From an uncultured Prevotellaceae bacterium (lineage in GTDB: Bacteria > Bacteroidota > Bacteroidia > Bacteroidales > Bacteroidaceae), in the NCBI GenBank assembly GCA_946644025.1, contig CAMPCG010000062.1, positions 1 to 11,421 of the forward strand: a stretch of 11,421 bases of DNA, in the 5' to 3' direction. The notes beneath the pieces are model-generated. The model saw only the letters and a list, made by a program, of their open reading frames with translations, was not told the DNA's origin and did no database searches. The position numbers and the translations under genes were made by a program. Shown here one piece after another: positions 1 to 5,715 of this stretch (its first letter is position 1; every line of letters starts with the position of its first letter).

Positions 1-21
1 AATAGTGAAGTAATAACCCGT

Positions 22-139
22 GGTCGCTTCGCTCAAAATTATAAGAAAATTGAATAAGAAAATTATCAAAGGCTACGCCATCCCGGCAGTTCTTATAATT
101 TTTTGAATAAATTTTTGTATAATTTTGAGCGCAGCGACC
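22..139. repeat. Long imperfect inverted repeat (MITE-like or hairpin element)
   Basis: The outer arms at 22-42 and 119-139 are inverted copies matching at 20 of 21 bases (GGTCGC.TCGCTCAAAATTAT type). Pairing continues inward with mismatches to about 66 and 95, through AT-rich sequence, leaving a GC-rich loop around 67-94. The right arm contains TAATTTTG at 120-127, which fits the Bacteroidota -7 box, but I see no TTTG at the right spacing. It could be a small non-autonomous mobile element, a relic of an inverted duplication, or a transcribed hairpin upstream of the small gene at 160. No target-site duplication is obvious. Confidence 0.55.
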
Positions 140-159
140 CCCCAAAAAGAAACAAAGCA

Positions 160-315
160 ATGAACAAGAAAGCATACATCAAACCCGAGCAGCGCATCAT
201 CGTGCTGCAACATCAGCATCACCTGCTCGCCGGCAGCGAAGTACGTTCCCTCGGCAGCAGCGGCCCCTTCTACTACGGCGGCAGCGACGAGAACTACGAT
301 GGCCCCGTGAGATAA
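160..315 (+). CDS. Small hypothetical protein, 51 aa, Bacteroidales KKxYIKP / LLAGS type
   Basis: I start the protein at the ATG at 160 rather than the in-frame ATG at 103, because 103 lies inside the inverted repeat and the product from 160 begins with the MNKKAYIKP pattern common in short Prevotella and Bacteroides proteins. It has a basic N-terminus, a short amphipathic stretch (IIVLQHQHHLLAGS), then a Gly/Ser/Tyr/Asp-rich tail (GSSGPFYYGGSDENYDG). The layout, with a leader-like half ending in LLAGS and a small-residue tail, resembles exported peptide precursors, but no processing or export gene lies nearby, so this is speculation. Function is unknown. A strong hairpin follows at once, which supports it as a transcribed unit. 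Confidence 0.6.
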   Translation: MNKKAYIKPEQRIIVLQHQHHLLAGSEVRSLGSSGPFYYGGSDENYDGPVR

Positions 316-331
316 CCCCACAGACCACAAC

Positions 332-366
332 CATCCCCCGCACGGCACGGAGCCGGGCGGGGGATG
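332..366. terminator. GC-rich hairpin between convergent genes
   Basis: Bases 332-346 pair with 352-366 over 15 positions with one mismatch, around a 5-base loop. The hairpin sits between the end of the small + strand gene (315) and the end of the - strand PIN gene (386), where a shared terminator would be expected. There is no T-tract on either side, so it is not a classical intrinsic terminator; it may block readthrough or protect 3' ends. Confidence 0.5.
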
Positions 367-385
367 ATGTGCGTGGAGAGTTTAT

Positions 386-805
386 TCAACCTATCAGTTC
401 GTCGATCTGCTCAACAAAAGCAGCCGACGAGTAATGGGGAATGTCGGAGAAATCGTAGTGTCGGCGGTCGTTGGTCACGATGACGTCGCATCCAGCAGCC
501 TTGGCACACTGGTACTGCAGCATGTCCTCAAAGTCTTTAACAGGCCTGTCGATAGCTGCTTTCACCTCAGCCTTGCCCAGCGAAACGATTTCCACCACGC
601 CAGCCATCTGACGCAGTGCATCATATTTCTCTTCTTGAGTACGGTCTTTGATAATGTATGCCATGTTGGCAAAAGTCAGCGAGGAAGCAAAGAGAAGTGC
701 CTCGCCAGAGAAGCCACAGGCAAAAATCTGCTCTGCGGCATCTGCGCCCGCCCGATTATCGATATAGTCAATCAGGATGTTCGTGTCGAGAAATATCCGC
801 TTCAT
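386..805 (-). CDS. PIN-domain ribonuclease toxin (VapC-like), type II toxin-antitoxin
   Basis: This 139-residue protein has the PIN fold pattern: FLDTNILIDY at residues 5-14 gives the first metal-binding Asp (D7), KDFEDMLQY at 90-98 gives the second acidic cluster (D91, E93, D94), and IVTNDRRHY at 109-117 gives the last acidic position (D113). The length is normal for VapC-type toxins, which act as Mg-dependent RNases on tRNA or other RNA; the target here is unknown. The Glu often found in the middle of the fold is Asn (SSLTFANMAY), as I recall for many Bacteroidales members. Its ATG overlaps the stop of the upstream gene by four bases (ATGA at 802-805), the usual antitoxin-toxin coupling. 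Confidence 0.88.
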   Translation of the reverse strand: MKRIFLDTNILIDYIDNRAGADAAEQIFACGFSGEALLFASSLTFANMAYIIKDRTQEEKYDALRQMAGVVEIVSLGKAEVKAAIDRPVKDFEDMLQYQCAKAAGCDVIVTNDRRHYDFSDIPHYSSAAFVEQIDELIG

Positions 806-1038
806 CGCCCCATAATGTGTGCTAAATGTTCATCGCGAGCCATATCTTCCTCCGTGATGTTCACGATGCCACGCAGTTTCTTAAACTCGGCAGGTACCTG
901 TCTTTTGGCCTTAGGTTCCTCCATCGACTCCGTGATGTACATCACCACGATTTGTTTCTGCTCGCGCGTCATGCCCCGCAGCAGTGCGGTGTACGGTGCC
1001 ATCGGCGTCTCACTGATTCTCTGTGCTAATGTAGTCAT
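802..1038 (-). CDS. Antitoxin partner of the PIN toxin, 78 aa
   Basis: I start the protein at the ATG at 1038, giving MTTLAQRISETP and so on. The frame stays open to 1185, but that extension translates hairpin and promoter sequence and would start at or before the transcript. The N-terminal half (to about residue 40) is helical and basic and may bind DNA. The C-terminal part, around VPAEFKKLRGIVNITEED, resembles the toxin-wrapping tails of Bacteroidales PIN antitoxins. Identification rests on size, position directly upstream of a PIN gene and the 4-base overlap; no named antitoxin family can be fixed by eye. A 20-bp palindrome abuts its start codon and is a natural site for autorepression. 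Confidence 0.78.
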   Translation of the reverse strand: MTTLAQRISETPMAPYTALLRGMTREQKQIVVMYITESMEEPKAKRQVPAEFKKLRGIVNITEEDMARDEHLAHIMGR

Positions 1039-1058
1039 AAACCTAACATGTTTGGTTT
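1039..1058. promoter_or_regulatory. Candidate operator: 20-bp palindrome at the antitoxin start
   Basis: The sequence AAACCtAACATGTTtGGTTT is self-complementary at 9 of 10 paired positions (a T:T mismatch at the sixth) and ends on the base before the antitoxin ATG. Type II antitoxins usually repress their own operon through palindromes in this position. That this one is bound by the antitoxin is inference. Confidence 0.55.
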
Positions 1059-1143
1059 CTGGCTGCCAAGGCTCGTGCAAGCCGAGAGCAATGGAGCTTG
1101 CTCCAATTGCCCGGCACAGCCGAGTCTCGCACCCTTTTGGGTG

Positions 1144-1175
1144 CAAAGATAGTGCAAATCGAGCGAAACACCAAA
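1144..1175 (-). promoter_or_regulatory. Bacteroidota sigma-ABfr-type promoter of the toxin-antitoxin operon
   Basis: On the - strand a TTTGG box (1171-1175) is followed after exactly 19 bases by TATCTTTG (1144-1151), matching the TTTG-N19-TAnnTTTG consensus. Transcription would begin near 1137, leaving a leader of about 100 bases with two hairpins and the palindrome before the antitoxin ATG. Confidence 0.7.
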
Positions 1176-1294
1176 TAAATCGCATTTATTTTTATTTCTG
1201 AGTTCCTTTCCATTTAGAAAGAGTTTATTGGAGGAACCTAAAGGTTCTTCACGGAGTGCTGCGCCCAGTTTTTATGGCGTAGCCAATAAGCGAA

Positions 1295-1387
1295 GGTACT
1301 TGCCGCGTCGATGCCGTTCAACTCGGTGGCCCAGGACGCTGGAAGCGTCACCGCTCAGTAACCGAGGGTTCGACCGTAGGGAGTACC
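1295..1387. ncRNA. Candidate structured RNA or palindromic repeat: nested stems
   Basis: Four helices nest on one axis: GGTACT 1295-1300 with AGTACC 1382-1387; GTCGA 1307-1311 with TCGAC 1370-1374; CTCGGT 1322-1327 with ACCGAG 1361-1366; GACGCT 1335-1340 with AGCGTC 1344-1349 around a 3-base loop. The order and spacing fit one elongated fold of about 93 nt. It lies 30 bases downstream of the ClC stop on the same strand. It could be an untranslated structured RNA, a dispersed palindromic repeat, or the 3' end of the ClC transcript. There is no T-tract for an intrinsic terminator. Strand is undetermined. Confidence 0.4.
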
Positions 1388-1417
1388 CCGCCAGTTGGTC
1401 GCGATACCTATAAATAG

Positions 1418-3208
1418 TTAGTCCTCGCTCATGTCGGCCACCATCTTGCGGTACTGTGTGAGGAGCCTTTCGCGCGAGACATACCCGCGCAGGTGTCCCT
1501 CGTGGTCCTTGACGGGTAGCCACTCGGCGCGGGTGGCGTCGAAGGTGGCCATCACCTCGGCCATGGGCATCGAGTCGGCCAGGGTGGCTGGCGGTGCCTG
1601 CATGAGCTGCGAGGCGGTGAAGTGGTGGTACAGCTCTATGCGGAACACGATGTTGCGTATCTTCTTGATGTCAATCTCTCCGAGCAGCCCTCCTGCGGCG
1701 TCGGTCACGGGTATGACGCTGTGGTGGGAGCGGCTGATGCGCCTCACTATCTGGCCCAGGTCGGTGTCGGGCGCCACGGCCAGGTAGTCGCGGTCGATGA
1801 CCGACTCGAGCTGCATGAGCGTGAGCACGGCGTGGTCGGTGTGGTGGGTGATGAGCTTTCCCTCCTTGGCCAGGCGGGAGCTGTAGATGCTGTGGGGCTC
1901 GAAGAGGATGATGGTGAGGTAGCTGGCCGTCGACACAATCATCAAGGGTAGGAAGAGGCTGTAGCCCCCTGTCAGCTCTGCAATGAGGAAGATGCCGGTG
2001 AGCGGTGCGTGCATCACGCCCGACATGACGCCGGCCATGCCCATGAGGGCGAAGTTCTTCTCGGGCACGTAGACGCCCATCTGGTGCACGTTCCACAGGT
2101 GTGAGAAGAGGAATCCGGCGAAGCATCCTATGAAGAGCGACGGTGCGAACGTTCCACCGCATCCGCCTCCGCCGTTGGTGGCCGAGGTGGCAATGACCTT
2201 CGTGGCGAGCACCAGTGCCACGTAGGGCACGAGCATACCGATGTCGCCGGCGAAGAGCGAGTTGTTGAGCAGCGGCTCCCAGTCGGCTTGCGTCTGTCCG
2301 TTGAGCAGCAGGTTGATGGCTCCGTAGCCTTCGCCGTAGAGCGAGGGGAAGAGGAAGATGAGCAGGCTCAGCGCCGACCCGCCGATGGCCAGCCGCACGT
2401 AGGGCTTGTCGCGGAACCGGGCGAAGAGGTCCTCGCACCAGCCCATCATGCGTATGAAGTAGAGGCTCACCAGCCCGCAGAACACGCCCAGCAGGATGCA
2501 CGGCAGTATTCGCTCCACGGTCCATTGGTTGTCCAGGTGGAAGGTGAAGAGGGCCGTGTCGCCGCTGAAGATGTAGGTGAAGCAGGTGGCGGTGACGCAG
2601 CTCACGAGGATGGGCATGAGCGAGGCCATGGTGAGGTCAATCATGAGCACCTCGAGGGTGAACACCAGTCCGGCGATGGGGGCCTTGAAGATACCGGCTA
2701 TGGCCCCCGCGGCGCCGCAGCCCATGAGCAGCATCAGCGTGTGGCTGTCCATGCGGAAGAGCTTTCCCAGGTTGGAGCCTATGGCCGAGCCTGTGAGCAC
2801 GATGGGCGCCTCGGCTCCTACGCTGCCGCCGAAGCCGATGGTGATGGCCGACGCCACCACGCTCGACCACGTGTTGTGGGGCTTCAGCCGCGAGCGGTTC
2901 TGTGAGATGGCGTAGAGGATGCGGGTGATGCCGTGGCTGATGTTGTCCTTCACCACGCGGCGCACGAAGACCGAGGTGATGAAGATGCCGACGACGGGGT
3001 AGACCAGGTAGAGCCAGTTCGACGAGTCCTCGTCAAACTGGTGGGTAAGCAGCCATACTATCTGATTGATAATCCAGTGGAGCACAAAGGCCGCAACGGC
3101 AGCCAGCAACCCTACGACGAAGGCGAGGATGAGCACAAACATTCGCTCGCCGATGTGGGTCTTGCGCCAGACGTCAAGCCTGGCGAACAGGGAATCTACA
3201 TATTTCAA
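1418..3208 (-). CDS. ClC-family chloride channel/transporter with C-terminal CBS pair
   Basis: This 596-residue membrane protein has the ClC signatures: GGSVGAEAPIV at 127-137 with the gating Glu at E133, GIFKAPIAGLVFTLEV at 172-187, GGTFAPSLF at 351-359, and MSGVMHAPLTGIF at 395-407. Two CBS domains follow (about 470-525 and 530-596) and may sense nucleotides. The Ser-bearing GSGIP loop of classical ClCs reads SHGIT (91-95). The residue after E186, Glu in ClC exchangers such as E. coli E203, is Val187, as in eukaryotic channels. The start is a TTG at 3208: the ATG four bases further in is out of frame and meets TAG, and starting at Met23 would lose the basic segment before helix B. It lies 24 bases after the upstream gene and is probably co-transcribed with it. 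Which anion it carries is not shown. Confidence 0.93.
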   Translation of the reverse strand: MKYVDSLFARLDVWRKTHIGERMFVLILAFVVGLLAAVAAFVLHWIINQIVWLLTHQFDEDSSNWLYLVYPVVGIFITSVFVRRVVKDNISHGITRILYAISQNRSRLKPHNTWSSVVASAITIGFGGSVGAEAPIVLTGSAIGSNLGKLFRMDSHTLMLLMGCGAAGAIAGIFKAPIAGLVFTLEVLMIDLTMASLMPILVSCVTATCFTYIFSGDTALFTFHLDNQWTVERILPCILLGVFCGLVSLYFIRMMGWCEDLFARFRDKPYVRLAIGGSALSLLIFLFPSLYGEGYGAINLLLNGQTQADWEPLLNNSLFAGDIGMLVPYVALVLATKVIATSATNGGGGCGGTFAPSLFIGCFAGFLFSHLWNVHQMGVYVPEKNFALMGMAGVMSGVMHAPLTGIFLIAELTGGYSLFLPLMIVSTASYLTIILFEPHSIYSSRLAKEGKLITHHTDHAVLTLMQLESVIDRDYLAVAPDTDLGQIVRRISRSHHSVIPVTDAAGGLLGEIDIKKIRNIVFRIELYHHFTASQLMQAPPATLADSMPMAEVMATFDATRAEWLPVKDHEGHLRGYVSRERLLTQYRKMVADMSED

Positions 3209-3241
3209 CTTTCAGTCCTCAGTCTTCTGTGTTCAGTCTTC
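3209..3241. repeat. Short direct repeats at the gene junction
   Basis: TCAGTCTTC occurs at 3219-3227 and 3233-3241, with a partial copy (TCAGTCCT) at 3212-3219. The repeats make up the stop codon of the 149-residue gene and the whole translation-start region of the ClC gene. Confidence 0.7.
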
Positions 3242-3682
3242 GGCCTTCATCAGGTTGTCGAAGAAGGTGTCCAGGTCCTTGTCCAGTCCGACCATCAGCT
3301 CGCTGTCTATGATGACGGTGTCCTCGTCGTCGACCACGAATAGCTCTGCGCGTGCGTTCTTGTCGTCGTCCTCGAGCACGAAGGCGTAGGGTTTGAGCAC
3401 GGAGAGGTTCTCCAGCAGCTTCTTCTGCTTGTTGATACAGCGGCGCAGCGTCGAGGCGACGTGGTCGTAGAACGTGTCGTCCTTGTTGTCTATCCACTGC
3501 TCTACGACGCATCGTGTGAGCTCCTTGTCGTCGTCGTCGAAGACCATCAGCTCGCCCGTCTCCTGGGTGACGCGGATGTGGATGTCGGTGAGCATGGAGG
3601 CCTCCTTGTCCTTGGGAAATTTCTCGGCCACCTTGCGCAGTGCGCGCTCAATCTGCTGTAGTGTCTGTTCGCTTGCTTTCAT
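3233..3682 (-). CDS. Conserved-looking acidic cytoplasmic protein, 149 aa, unknown function
   Basis: I do not recognise a named family. The protein has no signal peptide or membrane segment. It begins with a predicted helix (MKASEQTLQQIERALRKVAE), then alternating strand-like segments with dense Asp/Glu runs (VFDDDDKELT near 47-56, VLEDDDKNA near 102-110, VVDDEDTVIIDSELM near 116-130), and ends with a helix (DLDTFFDNLMKAED). The ATG at 3682 is the first in frame and fits. It sits 50 bases after the GH97 gene and 24 bases before the ClC gene on the same strand, with no terminator on either side, so it is probably translated from the same message. Nothing in the sequence links it mechanistically to either neighbour. 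Confidence 0.8.
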   Translation of the reverse strand: MKASEQTLQQIERALRKVAEKFPKDKEASMLTDIHIRVTQETGELMVFDDDDKELTRCVVEQWIDNKDDTFYDHVASTLRRCINKQKKLLENLSVLKPYAFVLEDDDKNARAELFVVDDEDTVIIDSELMVGLDKDLDTFFDNLMKAED

Positions 3683-3732
3683 AAATATTATGTCTGAAAA
3701 GAATTATCCCTTGTCGTGCCGCCGGTACGTCC

Positions 3733-5625
3733 TCATGCCTCTATGACCAATAGGAATCCGCCCATGGGCAGGCAGCCGACGGTGAGCGGCTTCCGCGGCT
3801 CTGTCTGGCTGTGGCCGACGGCGATGTCGGCGCCATCCTTGCCGTCGGCGAAGGTGGTGACCGTGCGGCTCTTCTTGCCGAGGAAGTCGGTGTCTACGGT
3901 CAGCTGGCACGGCTCGTCGGTTCCGTTCAGTCCGGCCACGTACCAGGTGGTGCCGCTGCGGCGGGCCACGACGAACGACTGTCCGGGATAGCCGCCGAGG
4001 AAGCGGGTCTCGTCCCACGCCACGGGCACGGTCTTCATGTGCTGGCGGGCCTCGGCGGGCAGCTGGCGGAAGCCCTCGGGACGGTCGGCCCAGTGCTGCA
4101 CGCCGCTCTCGAAGGCCACGCTGAGCGCCAGCTCGTGGGCGTAGCTCGTGCGGTGGGGGTGCTGCGAGTTGGTGAAGGCCACGGGCGTGTAGTCCATGGG
4201 TCCCACGACGTTGCGGGTGTAGGGCAGCAGACAGTTGATGCGCGCCCCGTTGTCGGTCATGAAAGGCGCGTTGTTGTACTGCTCGGCACCGTAGACAGCC
4301 TCCTGCGACATGAGGTGGGGATAGGTGCGGCTCCACCCACGGGGTACGGTGCAGCCGTGGAAGTTGACCATCATCTGGAACGTGGCGGCATCTTCCAGGA
4401 TGTCGAGGTAGTAGTTGATGATATTCTGCTTGTCGCTCTCGAAGAAGTCGACCTTCACGCCGACGATGCCGAGGCTCTTGAGCCAGGCGAACTCTGCCGT
4501 GCGGTTCTCGTGGGTGAGCATACGGTCGAGGGGCGTGGCGCGGACGTATGTGTGGGAGCCGCCGGAGTTATACCATATCCAGGGCTTTACGCCTTTTGAC
4601 AGGGCGTAGGCCACGGCGTCCTCCAGCTTGCCGCCGTTGGTCATGGCGTCCCACTCCCAGTCGAAGAGCACGTACTCCCAGCCCATCTCTGCGGCCAGGT
4701 CGACGTAGGCGCAGCAGGTCTTGAAGTCCTTCGTGCCGTGGTTGTAGGCCCAGTAGACCCAGGCGGCGCGTCCGGGTTTTATCCAGGGGTGGGAGGTGAG
4801 GGGTGAGGGGTGGGGGGGGTCGCTGACGTCGTCTACGAGCGTCGACTCCACGATGTCCTTCAGTCTGCCGGCGATAACCACGCGCCAGGGCGACGCCCAG
4901 CTGCCCGTCCACGAGGGGCTGACGCTGCCTTGCCCTCGCCCTTCCCAGTCGAAGGGGAAGCTCACCCGGTAGCGGTCGGCATCGGCCGAGTTGTCGAGGT
5001 GTGTGGCGCAATACATGCGGGTGGCGTTGGCCTCGGTGATGAGCATGAACGTGCCGTCGGCCCGCTCGAAGAGGGCGGGATAGCCCCATGCGCCCGTCTG
5101 TCCGCCCTCGGCCTGGAAGGGGAAGTCGCCCTCGTAGCTGGTGACGTACTTCTGCAGCCAGCGGTGGCTGTCACGGGCAATGGTATAGGTGGTCAGCTCG
5201 CTGGTGAACGTCCGCTCTCCTGCGTCAGCCAGCACGTAGCGGAAGGCCATGCCGTCGGCCTGCAGGCGCAGCTCCACGTCGAGCTGCTCGCCCTTCGCGT
5301 TCTGCAGCGTCACGGTGGCCTGGCGACAGTCTTTCTTCACTTCGCGCTGCTTGCCGTGCAGGTTGGTGTAGCGGGTGGTGAGCCGTTTGGCCTTGCTCTG
5401 GCCCACGACGGTGAGCGCTCCGCTGAAGTCCTCGGCGTCGGTGCTGAGACCCAGCTGTACGCGCGTCAGCTCCCGGCCCTGACGGTCCTCCAGCACGAGG
5501 AACACTTTGTCGTCGGCCTGCTCCACCCGTGCCGACAACTGCCCGTCGGGACTGGCTATCCGACTGGCTGCCTCCGTCCACAACAGCGACAGGAGTAGAC
5601 ACATCAATAACAGGAATCGTTTCAT
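3733..5625 (-). CDS. Glycoside hydrolase family 97, probably retaining alpha-galactosidase type
   Basis: This 630-residue secreted enzyme matches GH97: an N-terminal beta-sandwich (about 20-270), a catalytic barrel (about 280-530) with WVYWAYNHGTKDFKT, VLFDWEWDAM, VKPWIWYNSGG, VKVDFFESDKQ and MVNFHGC, and a C-terminal beta domain. From memory of SusB and the B. thetaiotaomicron retaining enzyme, E448 (in SQEAVYGAE) fits the general acid and E442 the calcium ligand six residues before it. Position 424, Glu508 in inverting SusB, is Gly here, and D393 (KVDF) lies 55 residues before E448, the spacing of D415 and E470 in the retaining enzyme. Retaining chemistry on alpha-galactosides is therefore likelier than SusB-type alpha-glucosidase action, but substrate is not proven. 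The start at 5625 gives signal peptide MKRFLLLMCLLLSLLWTEAA; the upstream ATG at 5664 lies inside the promoter and terminator. A low-complexity Pro/Ser/His insert occupies about residues 268-280. Confidence 0.93.
   Translation of the reverse strand: MKRFLLLMCLLLSLLWTEAASRIASPDGQLSARVEQADDKVFLVLEDRQGRELTRVQLGLSTDAEDFSGALTVVGQSKAKRLTTRYTNLHGKQREVKKDCRQATVTLQNAKGEQLDVELRLQADGMAFRYVLADAGERTFTSELTTYTIARDSHRWLQKYVTSYEGDFPFQAEGGQTGAWGYPALFERADGTFMLITEANATRMYCATHLDNSADADRYRVSFPFDWEGRGQGSVSPSWTGSWASPWRVVIAGRLKDIVESTLVDDVSDPPHPSPLTSHPWIKPGRAAWVYWAYNHGTKDFKTCCAYVDLAAEMGWEYVLFDWEWDAMTNGGKLEDAVAYALSKGVKPWIWYNSGGSHTYVRATPLDRMLTHENRTAEFAWLKSLGIVGVKVDFFESDKQNIINYYLDILEDAATFQMMVNFHGCTVPRGWSRTYPHLMSQEAVYGAEQYNNAPFMTDNGARINCLLPYTRNVVGPMDYTPVAFTNSQHPHRTSYAHELALSVAFESGVQHWADRPEGFRQLPAEARQHMKTVPVAWDETRFLGGYPGQSFVVARRSGTTWYVAGLNGTDEPCQLTVDTDFLGKKSRTVTTFADGKDGADIAVGHSQTEPRKPLTVGCLPMGGFLLVIEA
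4785..4819 (+). repeat. G-rich low-complexity tract inside the GH97 gene
   Basis: The + strand carries GGGGTGAGGGGTGGGGGGGG-type sequence including a run of eight G, with repeated GGTGAGGG units. In the enzyme it encodes the DPPHPSPLTSHP segment just before the catalytic barrel, where relatives have a linker. The run of eight identical bases makes it prone to slippage, and it also fits a G-quadruplex pattern. Confidence 0.7.
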
Positions 5626-5634
5626 AATCGGCGA

Positions 5635-5665
5635 CAAAATTAAGCAAAAAAGCCGAAAGCGCAAA
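5635..5665 (-). promoter_or_regulatory. Promoter of the GH97 operon, overlapping the terminator
   Basis: On the - strand TTTG (5662-5665) is followed after 19 bases by TAATTTTG (5635-5642), a full match to the Bacteroidota consensus. The -33 box lies in the loop of the terminator hairpin of the preceding operon. Transcription would start near 5629-5631, only about 4-6 bases before the GH97 ATG at 5625, so the message would be nearly leaderless. Confidence 0.7.
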
Positions 5666-5683
5666 ACTTTCGGCCTTTTTTTT
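5646..5683 (-). terminator. Intrinsic terminator of the sigma/peptidase operon
   Basis: On the - strand GCCGAAAG (5667-5674) pairs perfectly with CTTTCGGC (5652-5659) around a 7-base loop and is followed by six T (5646-5651). Eight A precede the stem, so it could also stop + strand transcription. It lies about 30 bases after the stop of the sigma-barrel gene. Confidence 0.88.
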
Positions 5684-5715
5684 AGGCGCAGGGGGCGAAT
5701 AGCTGTCCCACCAGG

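Larger units (their letters stand above)
1039..1417. other. Gene-free region between the ClC gene and the toxin-antitoxin operon
   Basis: This stretch holds no convincing gene. From right to left along the - strand it contains a nested stem structure (1295-1387), a short hairpin GAACCT-AA-AGGTTC at 1234-1247, an AT-rich patch near 1180-1200, a consensus promoter (1144-1175), two leader hairpins (1129-1144, GCACCC-TTTT-GGGTGC; 1092-1105, TGGAG-CTTG-CTCCA) and the palindrome at 1039-1058. The Arg/Pro-rich frames that can be read through it on both strands look like accidental translations of structured DNA. Confidence 0.6.

Noticed and set aside
73..348. A - strand 91-residue frame opposite the small gene.
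   Set aside because: It reads through the terminator hairpin and inverted repeat and is Ala/Val-rich shadow sequence.
1039..1185. A longer antitoxin starting at 1185.
   Set aside because: It would begin upstream of the predicted transcription start and translate the promoter, two hairpins and the palindrome.
1295..1387. A tRNA or a group II intron domain in the structured region.
   Set aside because: There is no cloverleaf or CCA-adjacent acceptor stem and no recognisable domain V or intron-encoded protein.
1228..1523. Arg-rich open frames on both strands (1228-1413 and 1272-1523).
   Set aside because: They run through the nested stem structure and the end of the ClC gene, with no plausible protein features.
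3811..4599. Long + strand frames opposite the GH97, peptidase and secreted-protein genes (for example 3811-4599, 9137-10006, 7494-8273).
   Set aside because: They are typical GC-rich antisense frames, with low-complexity Ala/Gly/Val/His composition and no domain, while the opposite strand holds recognisable genes.
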